Origin: RBG-16-64-43 sp964353865
Lineage (GTDB): Bacteria > Chloroflexota > Anaerolineae > Anaerolineales > RBG-16-64-43
DNA length: 39,672 nt
Assembly: GCA_964353865.1 (NCBI GenBank)
Contig: CAYGXJ010000115.1
Span: 1 to 39,672 of the forward strand
Direction: 5' to 3'
Shown: piece by piece, positions 32,710 through 39,672 of the stretch
How positions within the stretch are numbered: the stretch's first letter is position 1
How the letters are laid out: every line of letters starts with the position of its first letter
Notes under the pieces: model-generated
Told to the model about the DNA's origin: nothing
The model's database searches: none
What the model saw: the letters and a program-made list of their open reading frames with translations, nothing else
Program-made: the position numbers and the translations under genes

Positions 32710-33159
32710 CTACGGCCGCAGACCCTCGAAGCGTGATAGCGCCTCGCGCCAATCGGGCGGAATGGGGATCGATTGCTGCCGGTGATAGTCGTACGCGACG
32801 AGCACTGCCCGCCCCGTGGCCATCAGCCGGTTGGCGGCTGCCCCTTCGAAGCGGTACTCGGTGGTCAGGCTCTTAGTGCCCAGATGCGCTGTGCGCACAC
32901 CGACCCGTATGGAATCGGTCAGCTCAATCGGTGCCAGAAAGGTGCAGGAGGTCTCAGCCAGGATAATGCCGATGGAATTGAAGGCGCGCCGGTCCCACAA
33001 TCCGAGCGAGCCTATATAGCGGACGCGCGTCTGTTCCATGTAAGTGAAGTAGCAGGCATTATTGACGTGACCCTGCGCGTCGATGTCTCCGTAACGAATC
33101 TCAATTGGGTGATAGAAGCGAAAGTCCTCAGGCGAGGACGTCTGCAGTGGAACGGACAT
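32710..33159 (-). CDS. Acyl-CoA thioesterase (hotdog fold, 4HBT/YbgC-like)
   Basis: A 149-residue single-hotdog thioesterase. The hallmark is RYGDIDAQGHVNNACYFTYME (residues 22-42): Asp27 lies in the catalytic motif and HVNN follows. This places it with the 4-hydroxybenzoyl-CoA thioesterase/YbgC-type proteins that hydrolyse acyl-CoA esters. The start at 33159 has the purine-rich GGAGGAGG immediately upstream; a frame to 33177 is longer by six residues. It lies 36 bp after the rhomboid gene and 42 bp before the LLM oxidoreductase. The acyl group it prefers is not readable from sequence. Confidence 0.9.
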   Translation of the reverse strand: MSVPLQTSSPEDFRFYHPIEIRYGDIDAQGHVNNACYFTYMEQTRVRYIGSLGLWDRRAFNSIGIILAETSCTFLAPIELTDSIRVGVRTAHLGTKSLTTEYRFEGAAANRLMATGRAVLVAYDYHRQQSIPIPPDWREALSRFEGLRP

Positions 33160-33195
33160 GCCTCCTCCGTCGTACAAGGGGAATGTGCTGAACCC

Positions 33196-33954
33196 TCAGC
33201 CGCTTGGGCGGATGAAGAGAGCCGCGGCGAGGAAGGCCAAGGCCAGCAGGAGGGCCCATGGCCAGGTGCGGCGAAAGGCCCGCCGGTCATTCACGATCGT
33301 CTCGCCGCTCACCTCAACCCGCTCGACACGCAGGTCGGGGCCGAGCACGAGGGCCAGCAACCCACCGGCCACGAGGCCGCCCAGGTGACCCCAATTGTCG
33401 ATACCCGGTGAAAGACCCAGGACCAGGTTGATGCCCGCCACAAACAGCAGGTTGATGAGCCCGCGTCGGCCGAAGTCACCCAGTGCGTGCCGGTGGCGGT
33501 AGAAGAACACCAGCAACGCACCGACGAGGCCGAAGATCGCGCTCGATGCCCCAACCGAAGCTTCGGCCGTCATCAGGAAACTCGCCAATATCCCACCCAT
33601 GCCGGCGACGAGATACACCGCGAGGAAGCGCCAGCGACCGAAGAGCGCCTCGGCTTGCGGGCCAATGACGTACAGCGCATACAGGTTAAACCCGGCGTGC
33701 AGCAGGCTGGCGTGCAGCAAAAGGGGAGTGACCAGACGCCACGCCTCGCCCTGGCTGATGAGCGCATTGATCTTGGCGCCCCACGCCAAAGGCAGGTCCG
33801 TGCCCAGCAGTGATGAGGAAAATGACTGCAGCAGAAAGACCAAGCCCGTCAGGGCCAGCAACGTGTAGGTGACCGATGATTGGCGCGCCCGGCGGCGCGG
33901 CGCGGCGTGGATGGACGGCGCGGCCGGAGGCAGTCCGGAAGGTGGATCGATCAC
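33196..33954 (-). CDS. Rhomboid-family intramembrane serine protease
   Basis: A 252-residue, six-helix intramembrane protease. The rhomboid signature is complete: His81-x4-His86-x3-Asn90 in HASLLHAGFN, catalytic Ser137 in VGASSAIFG, and catalytic His190 in DNWGHLGGLVAG. The N-terminal 30 residues are cytoplasmic, Pro/Arg-rich and not a signal peptide. A last hydrophobic helix (WALLLALAFLAAALFI) follows an extra cytoplasmic loop (about 205-230). The start codon GTG overlaps the gmk stop as GTGA, so translation is coupled to gmk. Natural substrates are unknown; rhomboids cleave membrane-anchored proteins. Confidence 0.93.
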   Translation of the reverse strand: MIDPPSGLPPAAPSIHAAPRRRARQSSVTYTLLALTGLVFLLQSFSSSLLGTDLPLAWGAKINALISQGEAWRLVTPLLLHASLLHAGFNLYALYVIGPQAEALFGRWRFLAVYLVAGMGGILASFLMTAEASVGASSAIFGLVGALLVFFYRHRHALGDFGRRGLINLLFVAGINLVLGLSPGIDNWGHLGGLVAGGLLALVLGPDLRVERVEVSGETIVNDRRAFRRTWPWALLLALAFLAAALFIRPSG

Positions 33955-34568
33955 AGCCTCACCCGACGCTGGTCTACCCGCGCATGTTCGGCTTCGAGGA
34001 TGGCCAGGATGCCGGCAACCGCCTCGTTCAGACGATGGTCGGGGTTGACCACCACGTAATCGAATTCGCCAAGACGCTGCATCTCCTGGCGGGCTGTGGC
34101 AATGCGCAGCTTGAGCTCTTCCGGCGATTCGGTGCGACGTGCATTGAGTCGAGTCTCGAGTTCATGCTCGTTGCGCGTGGTGAGGAAGATGAGTAGCGCC
34201 TGTGGACACAAGCGGCGCACAGTTGCCGCCCCCTGTACGTCCACCCGCATGATCACGTCCTGGCCGCTGGCCAGGGCCTGGCGCACCTGGCTCTTGGGAA
34301 TGCCCTTGTAGTCGCTGTAGACAACGGCGTACTCAAGCAGCTCGCGCTGGTCGATCATCTCGGCGAAGTGCTCTTTGGAGATAAACAGATAATCACGTCC
34401 TTCGACCTCCTCCTCGCGCGGCGGGCGGGTGGTGGCCGTGACCACAAAATGCAATGGCAACCCGCGCGATTTCATCTCGCGGATGACGCTGTCTTTGCCG
34501 ACGCCCGACGGGCCGGAGAGCACGATGAGCAGCGGATAGCGCGGTCGAGCGTACGGATCGTCTGGCAC
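33951..34568 (-). CDS. gmk: Guanylate kinase
   Basis: A 205-residue kinase catalysing GMP + ATP to GDP + ADP. The P-loop is LSGPSGVGKDSVI (about 17-29). The GMP-binding region is TATTRPPREEEVEGRDYLFIS, and LLEYAVVYSDYKGIPKSQV is the conserved lid/GMP-binding section. The start codon is GTG with GAGGAG five bases upstream. It is the first gene of the minus-strand run gmk-rhomboid-thioesterase-LLM-M19. The divergent FmdB gene lies 90 bp away with a shared promoter region. Confidence 0.96.
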   Translation of the reverse strand: MPDDPYARPRYPLLIVLSGPSGVGKDSVIREMKSRGLPLHFVVTATTRPPREEEVEGRDYLFISKEHFAEMIDQRELLEYAVVYSDYKGIPKSQVRQALASGQDVIMRVDVQGAATVRRLCPQALLIFLTTRNEHELETRLNARRTESPEELKLRIATARQEMQRLGEFDYVVVNPDHRLNEAVAGILAILEAEHARVDQRRVRL

Positions 34569-34604
34569 GTGGTCTCCTCTCGGGCGCCGCCAGGCGCAGG
34601 TCGT

Positions 34605-34610
34605 TATAAT
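34605..34610 (+). promoter_or_regulatory. TATAAT -10 for the FmdB-type gene
   Basis: A perfect TATAAT inside the near-palindrome TTATAATGATAA between divergent gmk and the FmdB gene. On the minus strand the same site offers TATAAC, so it could serve both directions. No clear -35 was found on the plus side. Confidence 0.4.
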
Positions 34611-34658
34611 GATAACTCAGGACACTACGATCGTGGAACGCGCTGTGAGAGGCTGAGC

Positions 34659-35051
34659 ATGCCCGAGTACGAGTTCCGCTGTATGGGTTGTATGCGCGTG
34701 GTTTCGCTCTACCTGACCATCGCTGAATACGAAAGCGCGGCCCCCACCTGTCCGCACTGCGGCGGCGCCCAGCTGCGCCGCAAGATCGGCCGGGTGCGCA
34801 TGGCGCGCTCGGAAGAATCACGCCTCGAGACACTCTCGGACCCGTCTTCGTGGGGCGATGTGGACGAGAGCGATCCCCAATCGATGGCGCGCATGATGCG
34901 ACGCATGTCCCAAGAGACAGGTGAAGAGATGGGGCCGGAGTTCGACGACGCCGTCGACCGGCTGGAGGCGGGTGAAAGCCCGGACGAGGTTGAGAGCTCC
35001 ATCCCCGGGCTGGGCGGCGACGGCGGCAGCGACGCCGAGGACGACTTCTAG
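34659..35051 (+). CDS. FmdB-family zinc-ribbon protein
   Basis: A 130-residue protein with an N-terminal zinc ribbon: Cys8, Cys11 (CMGC) and Cys31, Cys34 (CPHC), as in the FmdB putative regulatory protein family. The rest (about 50-130) is acidic and probably partly disordered, ending GGDGGSDAEDDF; this tail is longer than in typical 70-100-residue members. The ATG at 34659 has GAGAGG upstream; reading further up to 34368 would overlap gmk and is rejected. Its TAG stop (35049-35051) shares CTAG with the tmk stop on the other strand. The role of FmdB-type proteins is uncertain; amide/nitrile regulation was proposed for the founding member. Confidence 0.88.
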   Translation: MPEYEFRCMGCMRVVSLYLTIAEYESAAPTCPHCGGAQLRRKIGRVRMARSEESRLETLSDPSSWGDVDESDPQSMARMMRRMSQETGEEMGPEFDDAVDRLEAGESPDEVESSIPGLGGDGGSDAEDDF

Positions 35052-35671
35052 CGCGACGCGAGCCAGGCCTCCAGCCTTTCGCGCATTTGCTGCCACACCG
35101 CCTCGGCCTCCAGGCTGGCGTCAACCACAATCCAGCGCTTGGGCTGGGCCATCACCATCTGCGCGTATCCCGCCCGCACGCGTTCGTGAAATTCGATCTG
35201 GTAGGCGTCCAGGCGATTCCACTCATTGGTGCCGCGCCGCCGCGCCAGACCTACGGCCACGGGCAAGTCGAGCAGCAGCGTCAGGTCGGGTTTCAGGCCG
35301 CCGGTTGCGAACTCGGTGATGGCATGCAGGTCTTCGAGCGGCAGCCCCTGTCCGTATCCCTGATAGGCCATCGACGAATCCGCGTAGCGGTCGCAGACCA
35401 CCGTGCCCCCCGAGGCCAGGTGTCCGCGGATGACCTCATTGACAATTTGCGCTCGTGACGCCGAGTAGAGCAGTAATTCGGTGCGCGGGTGCATCGAAAT
35501 ATTGCCCAGGTCGTGCAGCACCCTGCGAATCTGGTCGCCGATGAACGTCCCGCCCGGCTCGCGCGTGAGCAATACCTGCCAGCCCTTTTGCCGCAGGTGC
35601 TCCGCCAGGCGCGGCGCCTGAGTCGACTTGCCGCTGCCTTCAGGCCCTTCGAGTGTGATGAAGAGATTCAT
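35048..35671 (-). CDS. tmk: Thymidylate kinase
   Basis: A 207-residue kinase phosphorylating dTMP to dTDP. The P-loop is LEGPEGSGKSTQ (about 7-18), followed by TREPGGTFIGDQIRRVL (the conserved DR/REPGGT region). DRYADSSMAYQGYG carries the DRY motif that contacts dTMP. RRRGTNEWNR is in the LID region, and QIEFHERVRAGYAQM is the usual C-terminal helix. It follows the R3H/AAA gene by 3 bp and is probably co-transcribed with it. Stop codons of tmk and the FmdB gene overlap on the palindrome CTAG at 35048-35051. Confidence 0.96.
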   Translation of the reverse strand: MNLFITLEGPEGSGKSTQAPRLAEHLRQKGWQVLLTREPGGTFIGDQIRRVLHDLGNISMHPRTELLLYSASRAQIVNEVIRGHLASGGTVVCDRYADSSMAYQGYGQGLPLEDLHAITEFATGGLKPDLTLLLDLPVAVGLARRRGTNEWNRLDAYQIEFHERVRAGYAQMVMAQPKRWIVVDASLEAEAVWQQMRERLEAWLASR

Positions 35672-35674
35672 GGC

Positions 35675-37306
35675 CTAATCCCGGAAGATGCGCACCCGCC
35701 GGTGCGGTTCCTTGCCGTAGGATTGGGAGAGCAGGTTGGACTGGCGGGCCTGCTGGTGTTGCAGGCGGCGGATATAGGCCGAGGCCGGTGTCAGGTCCAC
35801 CGAACGCGTGCCGGTGAGCACATCCTGCACCGCGCTGCGCGTCTCCTCCATGGCCACCTCGAGCAGGCTGTCGTTGGGCGCCGCGTGATTGAGGTCGAAC
35901 AGATCGGAAAGAAAACTCTCCATCTGGCCGACGGTATTCGCGCGCAACACATAGATCGAAATGCCGCGCCGCTCCGCATCTTCGATCAGATGCTGCCGGC
36001 GGCGGTAGTAGGCTTTGAGCGTCACCACCGCCTGCGCCTCGCCCAAGTCCGTCACCACCGTGACCGGCACATGCAGGTAGCGCGCCGCTTGCTCCAGACG
36101 GTTGCGCGCCACGCCGTAGGGATAGACCCGGATCGGTTGGCGGCGGCTGGCCGGCATGTGCGGCGGCGTAGGCGAGAAGGGCAACGCCTCACCCGTGAGG
36201 CTGGGCGGTTCGGCCGCCAGTGGCCGCTGGCGATGGGCTCCGCCCCACGGCATACCGCCTTCCGCGTTCGGGCTGGGGCGCGTCCGTCGGCCGGGCGGTG
36301 GCTCGAGGGCCAAGGCCTCGATATGTACCTCGTTGTGCTCGTCGCGATAGCGCAGCTGTGGAGGCAGTGGCCGCCCGCGCAATACGGCATCCACCGCCGC
36401 CGCCACGTCCAGATGAATGGCCAGGCGCTCGCGGTCCTGAATCTCAATCAAGATATCGAAGGTAGGCGGGGCGCGCCGCTCGAGTACGGTCTTTTGTGTT
36501 CCGCGGCGGCGGGCCTCCTCATCCGAAAGGGTGACCGACTCGATTCCGCCCACCAGGTCGGCCAGGACAGGGTTGAGCAGGATGTTGTCGAGCGTGACGC
36601 CGTGGGCCGTTCCGATGAGCTGCACCCCGCGTTCGGCAATCGTGCGCGCCGCGGCCGCCTCCAATTCGCGCCCGATCTCGTCGATGACGATCACCTCGGG
36701 GTTGTGGTTCTCCACCGCCTCGATCATCACCTCGTGCTGCAATGAGGGCTGGCGTACCTGCATGCGCCGGGCGCGTCCCACGGCAGGGTGAGGCACGTCG
36801 CCGTCGCCACCGATTTCGTTGGAGGTGTCGACGATCACTACCCGTTTGTCATCCGCCAGAATGCGGGCTGCCTCACGCAGCATGGTGGTCTTGCCGATGC
36901 CCGGGCGCCCCAACAGCAATAGGCTCTTGCCCGAGGCGACCAGATCCTCAATGATGTCGATGGTGCCATACACCGCACGCCCCACGCGGCAGGTGAGCCC
37001 CACGATGTGGCCACGCCGGTTGCGGATGGCGGAGATGCGATGCAGGGTGCGTTCCATGCCGGCCCGGTTGTCCGCATCGAACTCGCCGATGCGGCTGACG
37101 ACGGAGTCGATCAACTCGCGCGTCACCTCGTGTTCGTCCAGTACCGCCTCGCCGTCGAGGTAGCGCGCCGTCGGGATCCGCCCCAGGTCGAGGATGACCT
37201 CCAAGAGCTCGTCCCAGCGGTTCATGCGATGCAGCGATTCGCTGATCGTGGATGGCAGGACCTCCAGCATGGCGTTTAGGTCGTCGGTAATCTTGCGTTG
37301 GGTCAT
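35675..37306 (-). CDS. AAA ATPase with C-terminal R3H domain (SpoIIIAA/Ycf45-like)
   Basis: A 543-residue protein of the Ycf45/SpoIIIAA-related R3H-AAA family. The ATPase core lies at about 110-290: Walker A LLGRPGIGKTT (131-141) and Walker B VIVIDEIGRELEAAAAR (205-221), with GTAHG after it. A proline/arginine-rich linker (about 340-395) and a segment with IRVYPYGVARNRLEQAA (about 400-470) precede the C-terminal R3H-like motif. That motif is RRLQHQQARQSNLLSQSYG, ending EPHRRVRIFRD. R3H domains bind single-stranded nucleic acid. The start at 37306 is favoured because a longer frame runs into the GNAT-like gene, though the ribosome binding site is weak. It is directly upstream of tmk. Confidence 0.88.
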   Translation of the reverse strand: MTQRKITDDLNAMLEVLPSTISESLHRMNRWDELLEVILDLGRIPTARYLDGEAVLDEHEVTRELIDSVVSRIGEFDADNRAGMERTLHRISAIRNRRGHIVGLTCRVGRAVYGTIDIIEDLVASGKSLLLLGRPGIGKTTMLREAARILADDKRVVIVDTSNEIGGDGDVPHPAVGRARRMQVRQPSLQHEVMIEAVENHNPEVIVIDEIGRELEAAAARTIAERGVQLIGTAHGVTLDNILLNPVLADLVGGIESVTLSDEEARRRGTQKTVLERRAPPTFDILIEIQDRERLAIHLDVAAAVDAVLRGRPLPPQLRYRDEHNEVHIEALALEPPPGRRTRPSPNAEGGMPWGGAHRQRPLAAEPPSLTGEALPFSPTPPHMPASRRQPIRVYPYGVARNRLEQAARYLHVPVTVVTDLGEAQAVVTLKAYYRRRQHLIEDAERRGISIYVLRANTVGQMESFLSDLFDLNHAAPNDSLLEVAMEETRSAVQDVLTGTRSVDLTPASAYIRRLQHQQARQSNLLSQSYGKEPHRRVRIFRD

Positions 37307-37340
37307 GGAAGGGAGCTCTCGCCGGATGAGGGTGGGCGCC

Positions 37341-38261
37341 TTAGCTGTGGCCGCGGATGGACGTGGCCCGCGTGGCACTGTGTTCGATTGCAGGTGCGCT
37401 CAATGTACGCCGCTCGCTGATCGGGACGACGATGCGCCGCACCAGGACGGCCTGTTCGCCCCAGCGCGTGAGGCCGGCCTCCGCCAGAATCGGCCCAAGC
37501 CAGTTCTGATACGAACGCACGCATACGTAAGCCGGCCGCGCGGCGGTCGGCCGCAGGTTGGCCAAGATCGAGTGCATCGCCTCGGCCACATCGAGCGCGG
37601 CCGGGTGAAAGAATGGTTCGAGCCAGATGCCTCGCGGGCCGGATTGCACATCGATCGAACCGACGAGGTCGCCCTCCTGGAACAAGACCCAGCCGCGCGC
37701 CTCGCGCGGAGCCGGTTCGACCTGCGCAATGAGCGCCGGCACCACGGCCGCATATAGGCTGCGCACAGTCAGCAGGTCACGCGCGCGCTGCGGGCGCAGC
37801 ACACCGGCCGGGGGCAGGCTGACGGTTCTCGGCTGATCGAGCGCCCACACGGCCTGGCGGGCGTAAACCGCGAAGCATTCTTGGCGCAAGAAGCTGAAGA
37901 TAGGGCTGCCCTCTTCGGCCTCGGCCAGCAGGTGTTGCGCACCACGCCGTCCGGCCTCGCGCAGCAAACCCTCGACCAGTGAAGCGCACGCGCGCGCGTC
38001 GAGGAACTGACGCGGGGCCAGGAACATCAATCGCGCCAGCGGCGAACCCTCGCCGTGCCGCAGTTGAGCATAGGCTTCCGCGCCGTGCGGGCCTTCCCAG
38101 ACATAGGTTCTCGCCAGTGTGCCGGGGAATAGGCTGGCCCAGAAGGCGGTCGGCAGCGAGCGCACCTCGCGTGTCAGCGCCAGACGCGTGTCGAGGCACA
38201 GCCCGTGCTCGGCGAGCCGTCGCAATCCAGCCAGGTCGTGAAGCTCGAAGGGGCGAATCAT
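37341..38261 (-). CDS. GNAT-like acetyltransferase, possibly two tandem domains
   Basis: A 306-residue soluble protein. MIRPFELHDLAGLRRLAEHG is a typical GNAT N-terminus (beta-1/alpha-1). The following LARTYVWEG...AYAQLRHGEG and ACASLVEGLLREAGRRGAQHLLAEA could be the core strands and the acetyl-CoA-binding helix of a first domain. Residues about 155-285 (VLRPQRARDLLTVRSLYAAVVP...GWVLFQEGDLVGSIDVQSG...AYVCVRSYQNWL) look like a second, diverged copy. The canonical R/Q-x-x-G-x-G/A pyrophosphate loop is not clear in either. It lies between pdxT and the R3H/AAA gene. Neither the substrate nor enzymatic activity is certain. Confidence 0.6.
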   Translation of the reverse strand: MIRPFELHDLAGLRRLAEHGLCLDTRLALTREVRSLPTAFWASLFPGTLARTYVWEGPHGAEAYAQLRHGEGSPLARLMFLAPRQFLDARACASLVEGLLREAGRRGAQHLLAEAEEGSPIFSFLRQECFAVYARQAVWALDQPRTVSLPPAGVLRPQRARDLLTVRSLYAAVVPALIAQVEPAPREARGWVLFQEGDLVGSIDVQSGPRGIWLEPFFHPAALDVAEAMHSILANLRPTAARPAYVCVRSYQNWLGPILAEAGLTRWGEQAVLVRRIVVPISERRTLSAPAIEHSATRATSIRGHS

Positions 38262-38310
38262 CGTCCGCCAGAATGCCTTGGGGTGCCGTAACTTGCGTGC
38301 GTCGCGGTCC

Positions 38311-38901
38311 TCACGCGCCCTGCGTGCACAGGCGCAGGAAGTAACGGTGGAACCGATCGTCGCCGGTCAACTCGGGATGGAAAGAAGTCGCCAGCCACCG
38401 TCCCTGGCGCGCAGCGACGATTGTGCCATCTTGTAGGCGGGCCACCACTTCCACCCCGGCCCCCACCCGCTCGATGAGCGGCGCGCGAATGAAGACGGCG
38501 GGGAAGGGACCCTCCCGCCCGCCATCAACACCCGCTAAGGCGGGTGCCTGCAGAAGGACCTCGAAGCTGTCGATTTGCCGGCCGAAGGCGTTGCGGCGGA
38601 TGGTGATATCCATCAATTCGAGCAGCGGCTGTGCGCGCCGGGCATCGCGCGAGAGTAGGATCGCTCCGGCGCAGGTTCCCCACAGGGCATGCTGGCGGGC
38701 AAATGCACGCAGCGGGTCGATCAAACCGAAATCCACCGCCAGCTTGCCGATGGTTGTCGATTCTCCTCCCGGGATGATCAGGCCAAGCAGGTCATCGAGG
38801 TGCGCTGCCAGGCGCACCTCGATGGGCACGACGCCGATGCGTTGCAGGACGGCGCCGTGTTCGGCAAAATCCCCCTGTAGCGCAAGCACTCCGATACGCA
38901 T
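38311..38901 (-). CDS. pdxT: PLP synthase glutaminase subunit PdxT
   Basis: A 196-residue class I glutamine amidotransferase that supplies ammonia to PdxS for pyridoxal 5'-phosphate synthesis. The triad is Cys77 (WGTCAGAILLS), His175 and Glu177 (TSFHPELTGD). MRIGVLALQGDFAEH and IIPGGESTTIGKL are diagnostic of PdxT. The start has GAGAGG just upstream. It follows pdxS by 45 bp, the classical order, and precedes the GNAT-like gene by 49 bp. The product PLP could serve the aminotransferase elsewhere in the window, but no direct link is shown. Confidence 0.96.
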   Translation of the reverse strand: MRIGVLALQGDFAEHGAVLQRIGVVPIEVRLAAHLDDLLGLIIPGGESTTIGKLAVDFGLIDPLRAFARQHALWGTCAGAILLSRDARRAQPLLELMDITIRRNAFGRQIDSFEVLLQAPALAGVDGGREGPFPAVFIRAPLIERVGAGVEVVARLQDGTIVAARQGRWLATSFHPELTGDDRFHRYFLRLCTQGA

Positions 38902-38946
38902 AGCCCTCTCACGGCCCGCCGGCGCGAGGTGCAGGCAAAGTGCCGG

Positions 38947-39672
38947 CTACCAGCCGCGCCCGGCGATCAACTCCTCTTTCGGGATGGCGCTGATCTGTCG
39001 CCCGACCATCGGCTCGCCCAAGTCGCGGCTGACCTCGGCCAGGATGTGCGGCTCGCGGAAGTGAGTCACGGCTTTGACAATGGCGGCGGCGCGCTTGGCC
39101 GGATCGCCCGACTTGAAGATGCCCGAGCCGACGAACACGCCATCCACGCCGAGCTGCATCATCAGGGCTGCATCGGCCGGAGTCGCCACGCCGCCCGCGG
39201 CGAAATTGACCACCGGCAAACATCCCAGACTCTTGGTCTCGAGGACCCACTCGTAGGGCGCGCCGATCGACTTGGCGTATGCCATCAATTCTTCGTCGGC
39301 CATCGATTGCAGGCGCCGGATGTCGCCCAGCACGGCGCGCGCGTGGCGTACCGCCTCGACCACATCGCCCGTGCCCGCCTCGCCCTTGGTACGGATCATG
39401 GCGGCACCTTCGCCGATGCGCCGCAAGGCTTCGCCCAGGTTGCGCGCGCCGCACACGAAGGGCACGCCAAACGGATGCTTGAGGATGTGGTGCTCCTCGT
39501 CGGCCGGTGTCAGGACCTCGGACTCATCGATGAAATCGACGCCGATCGCCTCCAGCACCTGGGCTTCGACGAAGTGGCCGATGCGGCACTTAGCCATGAC
39601 CGGGATGCTGACCATTTCCTTTATGGCCATGATTATGGCGGGGTCAGCCATACGGGCCACGCCGCCGGCGGC
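38947..39672 (-). CDS. pdxS: PLP synthase subunit PdxS, N-terminus cut off by window edge
   Basis: The last 242 codons of PdxS (family length about 290-295) are present; the reading frame is open to the right edge and the true start lies outside. PdxS condenses ribose-5-phosphate, glyceraldehyde-3-phosphate and ammonia into PLP in a (beta/alpha)8 barrel. The Schiff-base lysine segment is VMAKCRIGHF (K81 in B. subtilis numbering; Cys follows where Ala is common). The second catalytic lysine lies in RTKGEAGTG (K149). VGSGIFKSGDP is the phosphate-binding loop. It sits directly upstream of pdxT, as expected for a heterododecameric PdxST synthase. Confidence 0.96.
   Translation of the reverse strand, partial: AAGGVARMADPAIIMAIKEMVSIPVMAKCRIGHFVEAQVLEAIGVDFIDESEVLTPADEEHHILKHPFGVPFVCGARNLGEALRRIGEGAAMIRTKGEAGTGDVVEAVRHARAVLGDIRRLQSMADEELMAYAKSIGAPYEWVLETKSLGCLPVVNFAAGGVATPADAALMMQLGVDGVFVGSGIFKSGDPAKRAAAIVKAVTHFREPHILAEVSRDLGEPMVGRQISAIPKEELIAGRGW

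Noticed and set aside
34368..34658. Upstream extension of the FmdB frame
   Set aside because: It lies over gmk and the promoter region; ATG 34659 begins the canonical MPEYEFRC N-terminus.
1..39672. CRISPR arrays, tRNA/rRNA genes, insertion sequences or prophage
   Set aside because: No regularly spaced repeats, cloverleaf-like sequences, transposase motifs or phage genes were seen in a manual reading.

Overview
The window is GC-rich and gene-dense. It looks like chromosomal DNA of a Chloroflexota-type bacterium, possibly Anaerolineae. That assignment is inference from the gene repertoire: gatCAB, a BMP-type nucleoside ABC operon, an F420-type LLM oxidoreductase, a soluble GAF histidine kinase with a HELKVP H-box, a TgpA-like transglutaminase and an R3H/AAA protein. 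No rRNA, tRNA, CRISPR array, insertion sequence or prophage gene was recognised. Most genes sit in short co-directional operons, several with ATGA or GTGA stop/start overlaps.

Left part (1-7.5 kb, minus strand): gatC-gatA-nucleotidyltransferase-small protein-aminotransferase-secreted serine protease-gatB. The amidotransferase genes (transamidation of Glu-tRNA(Gln)/Asp-tRNA(Asn)) are split by four unrelated genes. gatB runs off the left edge.

Replication region (7.5-10.1 kb, plus strand): a 645-bp gap with divergent promoters, then dnaA, then a 570-bp gap with a dnaA terminator and a cluster of DnaA-box-like sites including two perfect TGTGGATAA copies. This gap is the best candidate for oriC. 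dnaN and gyrB are not next to dnaA; recF and rsmG lie 17-19 kb away.

10.1-16.9 kb (plus strand): a DUF1786-like ASKHA-type protein with a short overlapping upstream ORF, then a complete BMP-type uptake operon (lipoprotein, double ABC ATPase, two permeases). A strong hairpin and a second promoter separate the lipoprotein gene from the transporter genes. A pair of perfect hairpins closes the operon.

16.9-23.0 kb (minus strand): a TgpA-like transglutaminase followed by three membrane proteins resembling the HyfB/NuoL, HyfE/NuoK and HyfF/NuoN membrane-arm subunits of complex I and hydrogenase-4. No catalytic subunits are present, and the lysines used for proton translocation appear to be replaced. 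This is the most unusual system in the window.

23.1-27.1 kb (plus strand): endonuclease III, a translationally coupled soluble GAF histidine kinase, a UPF0173 metallo-hydrolase and RsmG. 27.2-34.6 kb (minus strand): RecF preceded by a ferredoxin-NADP reductase-type flavoprotein; a small membrane protein; an operon of Gmk, rhomboid protease, thioesterase, LLM oxidoreductase and M19 dipeptidase. 34.6-39.7 kb: an FmdB zinc-ribbon gene on plus, convergent with pdxS-pdxT-GNAT-like-R3H/AAA-tmk on minus. pdxS runs off the right edge.

Regulatory signals recur. Several promoters have a TGn-extended -10, and a 13-mer is shared exactly by the dnaA and NuoL-like promoters. gatC and nth each have TATAAT exactly six bases before the start codon, suggesting leaderless mRNAs.
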